Assembly: GCF_014805825.1 (NCBI RefSeq)
Contig: NZ_CP061941.1
Coordinates: 1,736,001 to 1,800,000 of the forward strand
DNA: 64,000 nt
Direction of reading: 5' to 3'
From: Marinomonas algicola
GTDB lineage: Bacteria; Pseudomonadota; Gammaproteobacteria; Pseudomonadales; Marinomonadaceae
Shown: positions 9,016 through 19,959 of the stretch, in pieces
Position numbering within the stretch: the stretch's first letter is position 1
How the letters are laid out: each line of letters starts with the position of its first letter
Translations under genes and position numbers: made by a program
The notes under the pieces: generated by a model
Seen by the model: the letters and a program-made list of their open reading frames with translations, nothing else
Told to the model about the DNA's origin: nothing
Databases searched by the model: none

Positions 9016-10887
9016 ATGAGTGACAATCAGCTTTCATTTGCAACATTAGGTAATGCAGTGGGTTTTGTGGTTCAAGCGAGCGGGCAGGTTCGTGTTCAGT
9101 CAATAGATGGACAAGAACGAACGATTAATGTTGGTGATCCAGTATTCTATGGTGAGTCAATAACCTCAGCTGTAACTGGTGCTGCAATTATTGAATTTAT
9201 TGATGGTTCTCAGATCGTTATAGAAAGCGATGCCTTTGTTGAAATAACGGACGAAGTGTTCTCTTTAGACGAAACTGAAGAGTTAGTAGCTGACTCAGCC
9301 GCCGATGTTGAAGCATTGCAGCAGGCCATTTTAGCTGGGGTCGACCCGACGTTAGTACAGGAAGCTCCTGCCGCTGGTGACCAAGCACCTGCCGATGATG
9401 GGGGGTTAGGTGACTCGGCATCAGTTAGTAGAACAGGCGACTTCTTTCTTCCTGACTATGGTTATGATACATCTGCGAGATCGTCAGAAAATAATGTAAA
9501 TATAGTTAATGAGCCAAATCAAGTAGCGGTAGCTCCGACGCCAACACCGACTCCAGCGCCAACACCGACGCCAGCGCCAACACCGACGCCAGCGCCAACA
9601 CCGACTCCAGCGCCAACACCGACGCCAGCGCCAACACCGACGCCAGCGCCAACACCGACTCCAGCGCCAACACCGACGCCAGCGCCAACACCGACTCCAG
9701 CGCCAACACCGACGCCAGTGCCAACACCGACGCCAGTGCCAACACCGACGCCAGTGCCAACACCGACGCCAGTGCCAACACCGACGCCAGTGCCAACACC
9801 GACGCCAGTGCCAACACCGACGCCAGTAGCACCTTCAATTACTTTAGGAAATGATATTTCCGTTGATGAATCCCAGGGTACAGTGACTATTGTTGTTACT
9901 AGAAGTGGTGACCTTTCTATAGCTTCTTCAGTAGACTTTACAACTGTTGATGGAACTGCTTTAGCAAGTGATAACCAGCAACTAAAAGATTATGAAGCGC
10001 AGCAAGGGACGGTTGTATTTTCTGTGGGAGAGTCAACTAAGACGATTACAATCAATATTGTCAATGATAACCTTTTTGAGGATTTAGAAAATTTTTCTAT
10101 ACAATTGAGCAATCCTGTAAGCGCCTCAATTGTTGACGGTGAGCAATTAATAACAATTGTTGATAACTCAGAAGACACCGTATTGGTGAGCTTAACCGGC
10201 CCAGGTTCGGTCGTCGAAGGGGAAACCACAACCGATTACACCGTGTCCTTGGACACCGCGGTACCGGCTGGCAAGTCTGTGACCGTGAACTTAAGCTACA
10301 CAGGCACCGCAACCGACGGCACCGATTACACCGGTCAAACCAGTGTGGTGGTAACGGGGCCAGCGAGCACGGCGACCTTTACGTTAGCGACCTTAGACGA
10401 TGCGTTGGCGGACAATGGTGAAACCATCATCATTGACATCGATTCCATTGTGGACACAGACGGCGCGTTTGAAGCGATAGCGGAAGACACCAACGCCAAT
10501 CAAGTGACGACCGTGATTAACGACCAAACCGGAACCGATAATCCTCCGGGCACAGAAGATACTGTGTTGGTGAGCTTAACCGGCCCAGGTACGGTGGTTG
10601 AAGGGGAAACCACAACCGATTACACCGTGTCCTTGGACACCGCGGTACCGGCTGGCAAGTCTGTGACCGTGAACTTAAGCTACACAGGCACCGCAACGGA
10701 TGGAACGGATTACACCGGTCAAACCAGTGTGGTGGTAACGGGTCCAGCGAGCACGGCGACCTTTACGTTAGCGACCTTAGACGATGCGTTGGCGGACAAT
10801 GGCGAAACCATCATCATTGACATCGATTCCATCGTGACACAGACGGCGTTTGAAGCGATAGCGGAGACACCAACGCCAATCAAGTGA
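9016..10887 (+). CDS. Adhesin, N-terminal open segment
   Basis: Start ATG is preceded by GAAGGAATAGG. The first 125 residues (MSDNQLSFATLGNAVGFVVQ and onward) match the LapA-type retention module, a small beta-rich domain that plugs the outer-membrane TolC pore: QASGQVRVQSIDGQ, INVGDPVFYGESI, IEFIDGSQIVIE. The PAAG site at 118-121 is the probable LapG-type cleavage point, between the alanines. A Pro/Thr linker, a Calx-beta domain with DESQGTVTIVVTRSG, and 1.9 repeat units follow. The frame is lost by single-base deletions around the second unit and ends at a premature TGA. Confidence 0.88.
   Translation: MSDNQLSFATLGNAVGFVVQASGQVRVQSIDGQERTINVGDPVFYGESITSAVTGAAIIEFIDGSQIVIESDAFVEITDEVFSLDETEELVADSAADVEALQQAILAGVDPTLVQEAPAAGDQAPADDGGLGDSASVSRTGDFFLPDYGYDTSARSSENNVNIVNEPNQVAVAPTPTPTPAPTPTPAPTPTPAPTPTPAPTPTPAPTPTPAPTPTPAPTPTPAPTPTPAPTPTPVPTPTPVPTPTPVPTPTPVPTPTPVPTPTPVPTPTPVAPSITLGNDISVDESQGTVTIVVTRSGDLSIASSVDFTTVDGTALASDNQQLKDYEAQQGTVVFSVGESTKTITINIVNDNLFEDLENFSIQLSNPVSASIVDGEQLITIVDNSEDTVLVSLTGPGSVVEGETTTDYTVSLDTAVPAGKSVTVNLSYTGTATDGTDYTGQTSVVVTGPASTATFTLATLDDALADNGETIIIDIDSIVDTDGAFEAIAEDTNANQVTTVINDQTGTDNPPGTEDTVLVSLTGPGTVVEGETTTDYTVSLDTAVPAGKSVTVNLSYTGTATDGTDYTGQTSVVVTGPASTATFTLATLDDALADNGETIIIDIDSIVTQTAFEAIAETPTPIK
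9541..9828 (+). repeat. 18-bp tandem repeat encoding a Pro/Thr linker
   Basis: Sixteen contiguous 18-bp units encode PTPTPA (first nine) then PTPTPV (last seven). The units differ only at a few third-codon or single positions. Such Pro/Thr stretches form extended stalks; here it separates the membrane-anchored N-terminal module from the adhesive repeats. Confidence 0.95.
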
Positions 10888-12247
10888 CGACCGTGATTAA
10901 CGACCAAACCGGAACCGATAATCCTCCGGGCACAGAAGATACTGTGTTGGTGAGCTTAACCGGCCCAGGTTCGGTGGTTGAAGGAAACACAACCGATTAC
11001 ACCGTGTCCTTGGACACCGCGGTACCGGCTGGCAAGTCTGTGACCGTGAACTTAAGCTACACAGGCACCGCAACCGACGGCACCGATTACACCGGTCAAA
11101 CCAGTGTGGTGGTAACGGGGCCAGCGAGCACGCGACCTTTACGTTAGCGACCTTAGACGATGCGTTGGCGGACAATGGAAACCATCATCATTGACATCGA
11201 TTCCATGTGGACACAGACGGCGCGTTTGAAGCGATAGCGGAAGACAGCACGCCAATCAAGTGACGACCGTGATTAACGACCAAACCGGAACCGATAATCC
11301 TCCGGGCACAGAAGATACTGTGTTGGTGAGCTTAACCGGCCCAGTTCGGTGGTTGAAGGGGAAACCACAACCGATTACACCGTGTCCTTGGACACCGCGG
11401 TACCGGCTGGCAAGTCTGTGACCGTGAACTTAAGCTACAGGCACCGCAACCGACGGCACCGATTACACCGGTCAAACCAGTGTGGTGGTAACGGGGCCAG
11501 CGAGCACGGCGACCTTTACGTTAGCGACCTTAGACGATGCGTTGGCGGACAATGGCGAAACCATCATCATTGACATCGATTCCATTGTGGACACAGACGG
11601 CGCGTTTGAAGCGATAGCGGAAGACAGCAACGCCAATCAAGTGACGACCGTGATTAACGACCAAACCGGAACCGATAATCCTCCGGGCACAGAAGATACT
11701 GTGTTGGTGAGCTTAACCGGCCCAGGTTCGGTCGTCGAAGGGGAAACCACAACCGATTACACCGTGTCCTTGGACACCGCGGTACCGGCTGGCAAGTCTG
11801 TGACCGTGAACTTAAGCTACACAGGCACCGCAACCGACGGCACCGATTACACCGGTCAAACCAGTGTGGTGGTAACGGGCCAGCGAGCACCGCGACCTTT
11901 ACGTTAGCGACCTTAGACGATGCGTTGGCGGACAATGGTGAAACCATCATCATTGACATCGATTCCATTGTGGACACAGACGGCGCGTTTGAAGCGATAG
12001 CGGAAGACAGCAACGCCAATCAAGTGACGACCGTGATTAACGACCAAACCGGAACCGATAATCCTCCGGGCACAGAAGATACTGTGTTGGTGAGCTTAAC
12101 CGGCCCAGGTTCGGTGGTTGAAGGGGAAACCACAACCGATTACACCGTGTCCTTGGACACCGCGGTACCGGCTGGCAAGTCTGTGACCGTGAACTTAAGC
12201 TACACAGGCACGCAACCGACGGCACCGATTACACCGGTCAAACCAGT
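10830..12247 (+). pseudogene. Adhesin repeat tract with clustered deletions (units 2-6)
   Basis: Compared with the unit consensus I see 12 small losses here, net minus 17 bases: GTGGAC to GTGAC, GGCGCGTTT to GGCGTTT, GGAAGAC to GGAGAC, GGGGAAACC shortened, CACGGCG to CACGCG, GGCGAAACC to GGAAACC, ATTGTGG to ATGTGG, AGCAACG to AGCACG, CCAGGTT to CCAGTT, ACACAGG to ACAGG, ACGGGGCC to ACGGGCC, CACCGCAACC to CACGCAACC. Several remove one base of a short homopolymer. Every reading frame is broken repeatedly, while the encoded repeat is otherwise perfect, so artefact is more likely than decay. Confidence 0.75.
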
Positions 12248-15200
12248 GTGGTGGTAACGGGGCCAGCGAGCACCGCGACCTTTACGTTAGCGACCTTAGA
12301 CGATGCGTTGGCGGACAATGGCGAAACCATCATCATTGACATCGATTCCATCGTGGACACAGACGGTGCATTTGAAGCGATAGCGGAAGACAGCAACGCC
12401 AATCAAGTGACGACCGTGATTAACGACCAAACCGGAACCGATAATCCTCCGGGCACAGAAGATACTGTGTTGGTGAGCTTAACCGGCCCAGGTTCGGTGG
12501 TTGAAGGGGAAACCACAACCGATTACACCGTGTCCTTGGACACCGCGGTACCGGCTGGCAAGTCTGTGACCGTGAACTTAAGCTACACAGGCACCGCAAC
12601 CGACGGCACCGATTACACCGGTCAAACCAGTGTGGTGGTAACGGGGCCAGCGAGCACGGCGACCTTTACGTTAGCGACCTTAGACGATGCGTTGGCGGAC
12701 AATGGCGAAACCATCATCATTGACATCGATTCCATCGTGGACACAGACGGTGCATTTGAAGCGATAGCGGAAGACACCAACGCCAATCAAGTGACGACCG
12801 TGATTAACGATCAAACGGGAACTGATAATCCTCCGGGCACAGAAGATACTGTGTTGGTGAGCTTAACCGGCCCAGGTTCGGTCGTCGAAGGGGAAACCAC
12901 AACCGATTACACCGTGTCCTTGGACACCGCGGTACCGGCTGGCAAGTCTGTGACCGTGAACTTAAGCTACACAGGCACCGCAACCGACGGCACCGATTAC
13001 ACCGGTCAAACCAGTGTGGTGGTAACGGGGCCAGCGAGCACGGCGACCTTTACGTTAGCGACCTTAGACGATGCGTTGGCGGACAATGGTGAAACCATCA
13101 TCATTGACATCGATTCCATTGTGGATACTGACGCTGCGTTCGAAGCGATAGCGGAAGACACCAACGCCAATCAAGTGACGACCGTGATTAACGACCAAAC
13201 CGGAACCGATAATCCTCCGGGCACAGAAGATACTGTGTTGGTGAGCTTAACCGGCCCAGGTTCGGTCGTCGAAGGGGAAACCACAACCGACTACACCGTG
13301 TCCTTGGACACCGCGGTACCGGCTGGCAAGTCTGTGACCGTGAACTTAAGCTACACAGGCACCGCAACCGACGGCACCGATTACACCGGTCAAACCAGTG
13401 TGGTGGTAACGGGGCCAGCGAGCACGGCGACCTTTACGTTAGCGACCTTAGACGATGCGTTGGCGGACAATGGCGAAACCATCATCATTGACATCGATTC
13501 CATTGTGGACACAGACGGTGCATTTGAAGCGATAGCGGAAGACAGCAACGCCAATCAAGTGACGACCGTGATTAACGACCAAACCGGAACCGATAATCCT
13601 CCGGGCACAGAAGATACTGTGTTGGTGAGCTTAACCGGCCCAGGTTCGGTGGTTGAAGGTGAAACCACAACCGATTACACCGTGTCCTTGGACACCGCGG
13701 TACCGGCTGGCAAGTCTGTGACCGTGAACTTAAGCTACACAGGCACCGCAACCGACGGCACCGATTACACCGGTCAAACCAGTGTGGTGGTAACGGGGCC
13801 AGCGAGCACGGCGACCTTTACGTTAGCGACCTTAGACGATGCGTTGGCGGACAATGGCGAAACCATCATCATTGACATCGATTCCATTGTGGACACAGAC
13901 GGCGCGTTTGAAGCGATAGCGGAAGACAGCAACGCCAATCAAGTGACGACCGTGATTAACGACCAAACCGGAACCGATAATCCTCCGGGCACAGAAGATA
14001 CTGTGTTGGTGAGCTTAACCGGCCCAGGTTCGGTGGTTGAAGGTGAAACCACAACCGATTACACCGTGTCCTTGGACACCGCGGTACCGGCTGGCAAGTC
14101 TGTGACCGTGAACTTAAGCTACACAGGCACCGCAACCGACGGCACCGATTACACCGGTCAAACCAGTGTGGTGGTAACGGGGCCAGCGAGCACGGCGACC
14201 TTTACGTTAGCGACCTTAGACGATGCGTTGGCGGACAATGGCGAAACCATCATCATTGACATCGATTCCATTGTGGACACAGACGGCGCGTTTGAAGCGA
14301 TAGCGGAAGACACCAACGCCAATCAAGTGACGACCGTGATTAACGACCAAACCGGAACCGATAATCCTCCGGGCACAGAAGATACTGTGTTGGTGAGCTT
14401 AACCGGCCCAGGTACGGTGGTTGAAGGAGAAACCACAACCGATTACACCGTGTCCTTGGACACCGCGGTACCGGCTGGCAAGTCTGTGACCGTGAACTTA
14501 AGCTACACAGGCACCGCAACCGACGGCACCGATTACACCGGTCAAACCAGTGTGGTGGTAACGGGGCCAGCGAGCACCGCGACCTTTACGTTAGCGACCT
14601 TAGACGATGCGTTGGCGGACAATGGTGAAACCATCATCATTGACATCGATTCCATTGTGGACACAGACGGCGCGTTTGAAGCGATAGCGGAAGACACCAA
14701 CGCCAATCAAGTGACGACCGTGATTAACGACCAAACCGGAACCGATAATCCTCCGGGCACAGAAGATACTGTGTTGGTGAGCTTAACCGGCCCAGGTTCG
14801 GTGGTTGAAGGGGAAACCACAACCGATTACACCGTGTCCTTGGACACCGCGGTACCGGCTGGCAAGTCTGTGACCGTGAACTTAAGCTACACAGGCACCG
14901 CAACCGACGGCACCGATTACACCGGTCAAACCAGTGTGGTGGTAACGGGGCCAGCGAGCACGGCGACCTTTACGTTAGCGACCTTAGACGATGCGTTGGC
15001 GGACAATGGTGAAACCATCATCATTGACATCGATTCCATTGTGGACACAGACGGCGCGTTTGAAGCGATAGCGGAAGACACCAACGCCAATCAAGTGACG
15101 ACCGTGATTAACGACCAAACCGGAACCGATAATCCTCCGGGCACAGAAGATACTGTGTTGGTGAGCTTAACCGGCCCAGGTTCGGTGGTTGAAGGGGAAA

Positions 15201-18200
15201 CCACAACCGATTACACCGTGTCCTTGGACACCGCGGTACCGGCTGGCAAGTCTGTGACCGTGAACTTAAGCTACACAGGCACCGCAACCGACGGCACCGA
15301 TTACACCGGTCAAACCAGTGTGGTGGTAACGGGGCCAGCGAGCACCGCGACCTTTACGTTAGCGACCTTAGACGATGCGTTGGCGGACAATGGTGAAACC
15401 ATCATCATTGACATCGATTCCATTGTGGACACAGACGGCGCGTTTGAAGCGATAGCGGAAGACAGCAACGCCAATCAAGTGACGACCGTGATTAACGATC
15501 AAACGGGAACCGATAATCCTCCAGGCACAGAAGATACTGTGTTGGTGAGCTTAACCGGCCCAGGTTCGGTCGTCGAAGGGGAAACCACAACCGACTACAC
15601 CGTGTCCTTGGACACCGCGGTACCGGCTGGCAAGTCTGTGACCGTGAACTTAAGCTACACAGGCACCGCAACCGACGGCACCGATTACACCGGTCAAACC
15701 AGTGTGGTGGTAACGGGGCCAGCGAGCACCGCGACCTTTACGTTAGCGACCTTAGACGATGCGTTGGCGGACAATGGTGAAACCATCATCATTGACATCG
15801 ATTCCATTGTGGACACAGACGGCGCGTTTGAAGCGATAGCGGAAGACAGCAACGCCAATCAAGTGACGACCGTGATTAACGACCAAACCGGAACCGATAA
15901 TCCTCCGGGCACAGAAGATACTGTGTTGGTGAGCTTAACCGGCCCAGGTACGGTGGTTGAAGGAGAAACCACAACCGATTACACCGTGTCCTTGGACACC
16001 GCGGTACCGGCTGGCAAGTCTGTGACCGTGAACTTAAGCTACACAGGCACCGCAACCGACGGCACCGATTACACCGGTCAAACCAGTGTGGTGGTAACGG
16101 GGCCAGCGAGCACGGCGACCTTTACGTTAGCGACCTTAGACGATGCGTTGGCGGACAATGGCGAAACCATCATCATTGACATCGATTCCATCGTGGACAC
16201 AGACGCTGCATTTGAAGCGATAGCGGAAGACAGCAACGCCAATCAAGTGACGACCGTGATTAACGACCAAACCGGAACCGATAATCCTCCGGGCACAGAA
16301 GATACTGTGTTGGTGAGCTTAACCGGCCCAGGTACGGTGGTTGAAGGGGAAACCACAACCGATTACACCGTGTCCTTGGACACCGCGGTACCGGCTGGCA
16401 AGTCTGTGACCGTGAACTTAAGCTACACAGGCACCGCAACCGACGGCACCGATTACACCGGTCAAACCAGTGTGGTGGTAACGGGGCCAGCGAGCACCGC
16501 GACCTTTACGTTAGCGACCTTAGACGATGCGTTGGCGGACAATGGTGAAACCATCATCATTGACATCGATTCCATCGTGGACACAGACGGTGCATTTGAA
16601 GCGATAGCGGAAGACAGCAACGCCAATCAAGTGACGACCGTGATTAACGACCAAACCGGAACCGATAATCCTCCGGGCACAGAAGATACTGTGTTGGTGA
16701 GCTTAACCGGCCCAGGTTCGGTGGTTGAAGGTGAAACCACAACCGATTACACCGTGTCCTTGGACACCGCGGTACCGGCTGGCAAGTCTGTGACCGTGAA
16801 CTTAAGCTACACAGGCACCGCAACCGACGGCACCGATTACACCGGTCAAACCAGTGTGGTGGTAACGGGGCCAGCGAGCACGGCGACCTTTACGTTAGCG
16901 ACCTTAGACGATGCGTTGGCGGACAATGGCGAAACCATCATCATTGACATCGATTCCATTGTGGACACAGACGGCGCGTTTGAAGCGATAGCGGAAGACA
17001 GCAACGCCAATCAAGTGACGACCGTGATTAACGACCAAACCGGAACCGATAATCCTCCGGGCACAGAAGATACTGTGTTGGTGAGCTTAACCGGCCCAGG
17101 TTCGGTCGTTGAAGGGGAAACCACAACCGATTACACCGTGTCCTTGGACACCGCGGTACCGGCTGGCAAGTCTGTGACCGTGAACTTAAGCTACACAGGC
17201 ACCGCAACCGACGGCACCGATTACACCGGTCAAACCAGTGTGGTGGTAACGGGGCCAGCGAGCACGGCGACCTTTACGTTAGCGACCTTAGACGATGCGT
17301 TGGCGGACAATGGCGAAACCATCATCATTGACATCGATTCCATTGTGGATACTGACGGTGCGTTCGAAGCGATAGCGGAAAGCGCACAGAATCAAGTCAC
17401 CACAGTGATTAATGAAACGGGTACACAAGACACCGTGTTGGTGAGCTTAACTGGCCCAGGTACGGTGGTTGAAGGGGAAACCACAACCGATTACACCGTG
17501 TCCTTGGACACCGCGGTACCGGCTGGCAAGTCTGTGACCGTGAACTTAAGCTACACAGGCACCGCAACCGACGGCACCGATTACACCGGTCAAACCAGTG
17601 TGGTGGTAACGGGGCCAGCGAGCACGGCGACCTTTACGTTAGCGACCTTAGACGATGCGTTGGCGGACAATGGCGAAACCATCATCATTGACATCGATTC
17701 CATTGTGGACACAGACGGCGCGTTTGAAGTGATAGCGGAAGACAGCAACGCCAATCAAGTGACGACCGTGATTAACGACCAAACCGGAACCGATAATCCT
17801 CCGGGCACAGAAGATACTGTGTTGGTGAGCTTAACCGGCCCAGGTACGGTGGTTGAAGGAGAAACCACAACCGATTACACCGTGTCCTTGGACACCGCGG
17901 TACCGGCTGGCAAGTCTGTGACCGTGAACTTAAGCTACACAGGCACCGCAACCGACGGCACCGATTACACCGGTCAAACCAGTGTGGTGGTAACGGGGCC
18001 AGCGAGCACGGCGACCTTTACGTTAGCGACCTTAGACGATGCGTTGGCGGACAATGGCGAAACCATCATCATTGACATCGATTCCATTGTGGACACAGAC
18101 GGCGCGTTTGAAGCGATAGCGGAAGACAGCAACGCCAATCAAGTGACGACCGTGATTAACGACCAAACCGGAACCGATAATCCTCCGGGCACAGAAGATA

Positions 18201-19144
18201 CTGTGTTGGTGAGCTTAACCGGCCCAGGTTCGGTCGTTGAAGGGGAAACCACAACCGATTACACCGTGTCCTTGGACACCGCGGTACCGGCTGGCAAGTC
18301 TGTGACCGTGAACTTAAGCTACACAGGCACCGCAACCGACGGCACCGATTACACCGGTCAAACCAGTGTGGTGGTAACGGGGCCAGCGAGCACCGCGACC
18401 TTTACGTTAGCGACCTTAGACGATGCGTTGGCGGACAATGGTGAAACCATCATCATTGACATCGATTCCATTGTGGACACAGACGGCGCGTTTGAAGCGA
18501 TAGCGGAAGACACCAACGCCAATCAAGTGACGACCGTGATTAACGATCAAACGGGAACCGATAATCCTCCAGGCACAGAAGATACTGTGTTGGTGAGCTT
18601 AACCGGCCCAGGTTCGGTCGTCGAAGGGGAAACCACAACCGACTACACCGTGTCCTTGGACACCGCGGTACCGGCTGGCAAGTCTGTGACCGTGAACTTA
18701 AGCTACACAGGCACCGCAACCGACGGCACCGATTACACCGGTCAAACCAGTGTGGTGGTAACGGGGCCAGCGAGCACCGCGACCTTTACGTTAGCGACCT
18801 TAGACGATGCGTTGGCGGACAATGGCGAAACCATCATCATTGACATCGATTCCATCGTGGACACAGACGGTGCATTTGAAGCGATAGCGGAAGACAGCAA
18901 CGCCAATCAAGTGACGACCGTGATTAACGACCAAACCGGAACCGATAATCCTCCGGGCACAGAAGATACTGTGTTGGTGAGCTTAACCGGCCCAGGTTCG
19001 GTGGTTGAAGGTGAAACCACAACCGATTACACCGTGTCCTTGGACACCGCGGTACCGGCTGGCAAGTCTGTGACCGTGAACTTAAGCTACACAGGCACCG
19101 CACCGACGGCACCGATTACACCGGTCAAACCAGTGTGGTGGTAA
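12248..19144 (+). CDS. Adhesin, central open segment
   Basis: This is an uninterrupted 6.9-kb frame holding most of 18 repeat units. Its apparent start (GTG within VVVTGPAST) is only the first start codon after the frameshifted tract and is not a true initiation site; the open frame itself begins a few codons earlier. The frame differs from those of the N- and C-terminal segments and is lost when one A is missing in ACCGCAACCGACGG near the end. It should be read as the middle of one long protein, not as a separate gene. Confidence 0.7.
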   Translation: MVVTGPASTATFTLATLDDALADNGETIIIDIDSIVDTDGAFEAIAEDSNANQVTTVINDQTGTDNPPGTEDTVLVSLTGPGSVVEGETTTDYTVSLDTAVPAGKSVTVNLSYTGTATDGTDYTGQTSVVVTGPASTATFTLATLDDALADNGETIIIDIDSIVDTDGAFEAIAEDTNANQVTTVINDQTGTDNPPGTEDTVLVSLTGPGSVVEGETTTDYTVSLDTAVPAGKSVTVNLSYTGTATDGTDYTGQTSVVVTGPASTATFTLATLDDALADNGETIIIDIDSIVDTDAAFEAIAEDTNANQVTTVINDQTGTDNPPGTEDTVLVSLTGPGSVVEGETTTDYTVSLDTAVPAGKSVTVNLSYTGTATDGTDYTGQTSVVVTGPASTATFTLATLDDALADNGETIIIDIDSIVDTDGAFEAIAEDSNANQVTTVINDQTGTDNPPGTEDTVLVSLTGPGSVVEGETTTDYTVSLDTAVPAGKSVTVNLSYTGTATDGTDYTGQTSVVVTGPASTATFTLATLDDALADNGETIIIDIDSIVDTDGAFEAIAEDSNANQVTTVINDQTGTDNPPGTEDTVLVSLTGPGSVVEGETTTDYTVSLDTAVPAGKSVTVNLSYTGTATDGTDYTGQTSVVVTGPASTATFTLATLDDALADNGETIIIDIDSIVDTDGAFEAIAEDTNANQVTTVINDQTGTDNPPGTEDTVLVSLTGPGTVVEGETTTDYTVSLDTAVPAGKSVTVNLSYTGTATDGTDYTGQTSVVVTGPASTATFTLATLDDALADNGETIIIDIDSIVDTDGAFEAIAEDTNANQVTTVINDQTGTDNPPGTEDTVLVSLTGPGSVVEGETTTDYTVSLDTAVPAGKSVTVNLSYTGTATDGTDYTGQTSVVVTGPASTATFTLATLDDALADNGETIIIDIDSIVDTDGAFEAIAEDTNANQVTTVINDQTGTDNPPGTEDTVLVSLTGPGSVVEGETTTDYTVSLDTAVPAGKSVTVNLSYTGTATDGTDYTGQTSVVVTGPASTATFTLATLDDALADNGETIIIDIDSIVDTDGAFEAIAEDSNANQVTTVINDQTGTDNPPGTEDTVLVSLTGPGSVVEGETTTDYTVSLDTAVPAGKSVTVNLSYTGTATDGTDYTGQTSVVVTGPASTATFTLATLDDALADNGETIIIDIDSIVDTDGAFEAIAEDSNANQVTTVINDQTGTDNPPGTEDTVLVSLTGPGTVVEGETTTDYTVSLDTAVPAGKSVTVNLSYTGTATDGTDYTGQTSVVVTGPASTATFTLATLDDALADNGETIIIDIDSIVDTDAAFEAIAEDSNANQVTTVINDQTGTDNPPGTEDTVLVSLTGPGTVVEGETTTDYTVSLDTAVPAGKSVTVNLSYTGTATDGTDYTGQTSVVVTGPASTATFTLATLDDALADNGETIIIDIDSIVDTDGAFEAIAEDSNANQVTTVINDQTGTDNPPGTEDTVLVSLTGPGSVVEGETTTDYTVSLDTAVPAGKSVTVNLSYTGTATDGTDYTGQTSVVVTGPASTATFTLATLDDALADNGETIIIDIDSIVDTDGAFEAIAEDSNANQVTTVINDQTGTDNPPGTEDTVLVSLTGPGSVVEGETTTDYTVSLDTAVPAGKSVTVNLSYTGTATDGTDYTGQTSVVVTGPASTATFTLATLDDALADNGETIIIDIDSIVDTDGAFEAIAESAQNQVTTVINETGTQDTVLVSLTGPGTVVEGETTTDYTVSLDTAVPAGKSVTVNLSYTGTATDGTDYTGQTSVVVTGPASTATFTLATLDDALADNGETIIIDIDSIVDTDGAFEVIAEDSNANQVTTVINDQTGTDNPPGTEDTVLVSLTGPGTVVEGETTTDYTVSLDTAVPAGKSVTVNLSYTGTATDGTDYTGQTSVVVTGPASTATFTLATLDDALADNGETIIIDIDSIVDTDGAFEAIAEDSNANQVTTVINDQTGTDNPPGTEDTVLVSLTGPGSVVEGETTTDYTVSLDTAVPAGKSVTVNLSYTGTATDGTDYTGQTSVVVTGPASTATFTLATLDDALADNGETIIIDIDSIVDTDGAFEAIAEDTNANQVTTVINDQTGTDNPPGTEDTVLVSLTGPGSVVEGETTTDYTVSLDTAVPAGKSVTVNLSYTGTATDGTDYTGQTSVVVTGPASTATFTLATLDDALADNGETIIIDIDSIVDTDGAFEAIAEDSNANQVTTVINDQTGTDNPPGTEDTVLVSLTGPGSVVEGETTTDYTVSLDTAVPAGKSVTVNLSYTGTAPTAPITPVKPVWW

Positions 19145-19935
19145 CGGGGCCAGCGAGCACCGCGACCTTTACGTTAGCGACCTTAGACGATGCGTTGGCG
19201 GACAATGGCGAAACCATCATCATTGACATCGATTCCATTGTGGACACAGACGGTGCATTTGAAGCGATAGCGAAGACAGCAACGCAATCAAGTGACGACC
19301 GTGATTAACGACCAAACCGGAACGATAATCCTCCGGGCACAGAAGATACTGTGTTGGTGAGCTTAACCGGCCCAGGTTCGGTGGTTGAAGGTGAAACCAC
19401 AACCGATTACACCGTGTCCTTGGACACCGCGTACCGGCTGGCAAGTCTGTGACCGTGAACTTAAGCTACACAGGCACCGCAACCGACGGCACCGATTACA
19501 CCGGTCAAACCAGTGTGGTGGTAACGGGGCCAGCGAGCACCGCGACCTTACGTTAGCGACCTTAGACGATGCGTTGGCGGACAATGGCGAAACCATCATC
19601 ATTGACATCGATTCCATTGTGGACACAGACGGTGCATTTGAAGCGATAGCGGAAGACAGCAACGCCAATCAAGTGACGACCGTGATTAACGACCAAACCG
19701 GAACCGATAATCCTCCGGGCACAGAAGATACTGTGTTGGTGAGCTTAACCGGCCCAGGTTCGGTGGTTGAAGGTGAAACCACAACCGATTACACCGTGTC
19801 CTTGGACACCGCGGTACCGGCTGGCAAGTCTGTGACCGTGAACTTAAGCTACACAGGCACCGCAACCGACGGCACCGATTACACGGTCAAACCAGTATTG
19901 GCTGGTGGTAACGGGCAGCGAGCACGGCGACCTTT
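19097..19935 (+). pseudogene. Adhesin repeat tract with clustered indels (units 24-26)
   Basis: Against the unit consensus there are losses of single bases in GCAACC, GCGGAAG, AACGCCAA, GGAACCG, GCGGTACC, CCTTTACG and ACACCGG, a 5-base gain in CAGTGTGGTGG (read here as CAGTATTGGCTGGTGG) and a 2-base loss in GGGGCCAG, net minus 4. Together with the first tract this restores the frame of the C-terminal segment. Confidence 0.75.
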
Positions 19936-19959
19936 ACGTTAGCGACCTTAGACGATGCG

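Noticed and set aside
9541..9828. CRISPR-like array
   Set aside because: Units are contiguous 18-mers without spacers and are in frame with the adhesin.
9506..9838. Antisense frame in the Pro/Thr repeat (VLALAS repeats)
   Set aside because: It is the complement of the 18-bp repeat and has no ribosome site; shadow of the adhesin.
10884..12257. Several short separate genes in the adhesin repeats
   Set aside because: All are fragments of the same repeat in shifted frames caused by single-base losses; their start codons are internal.
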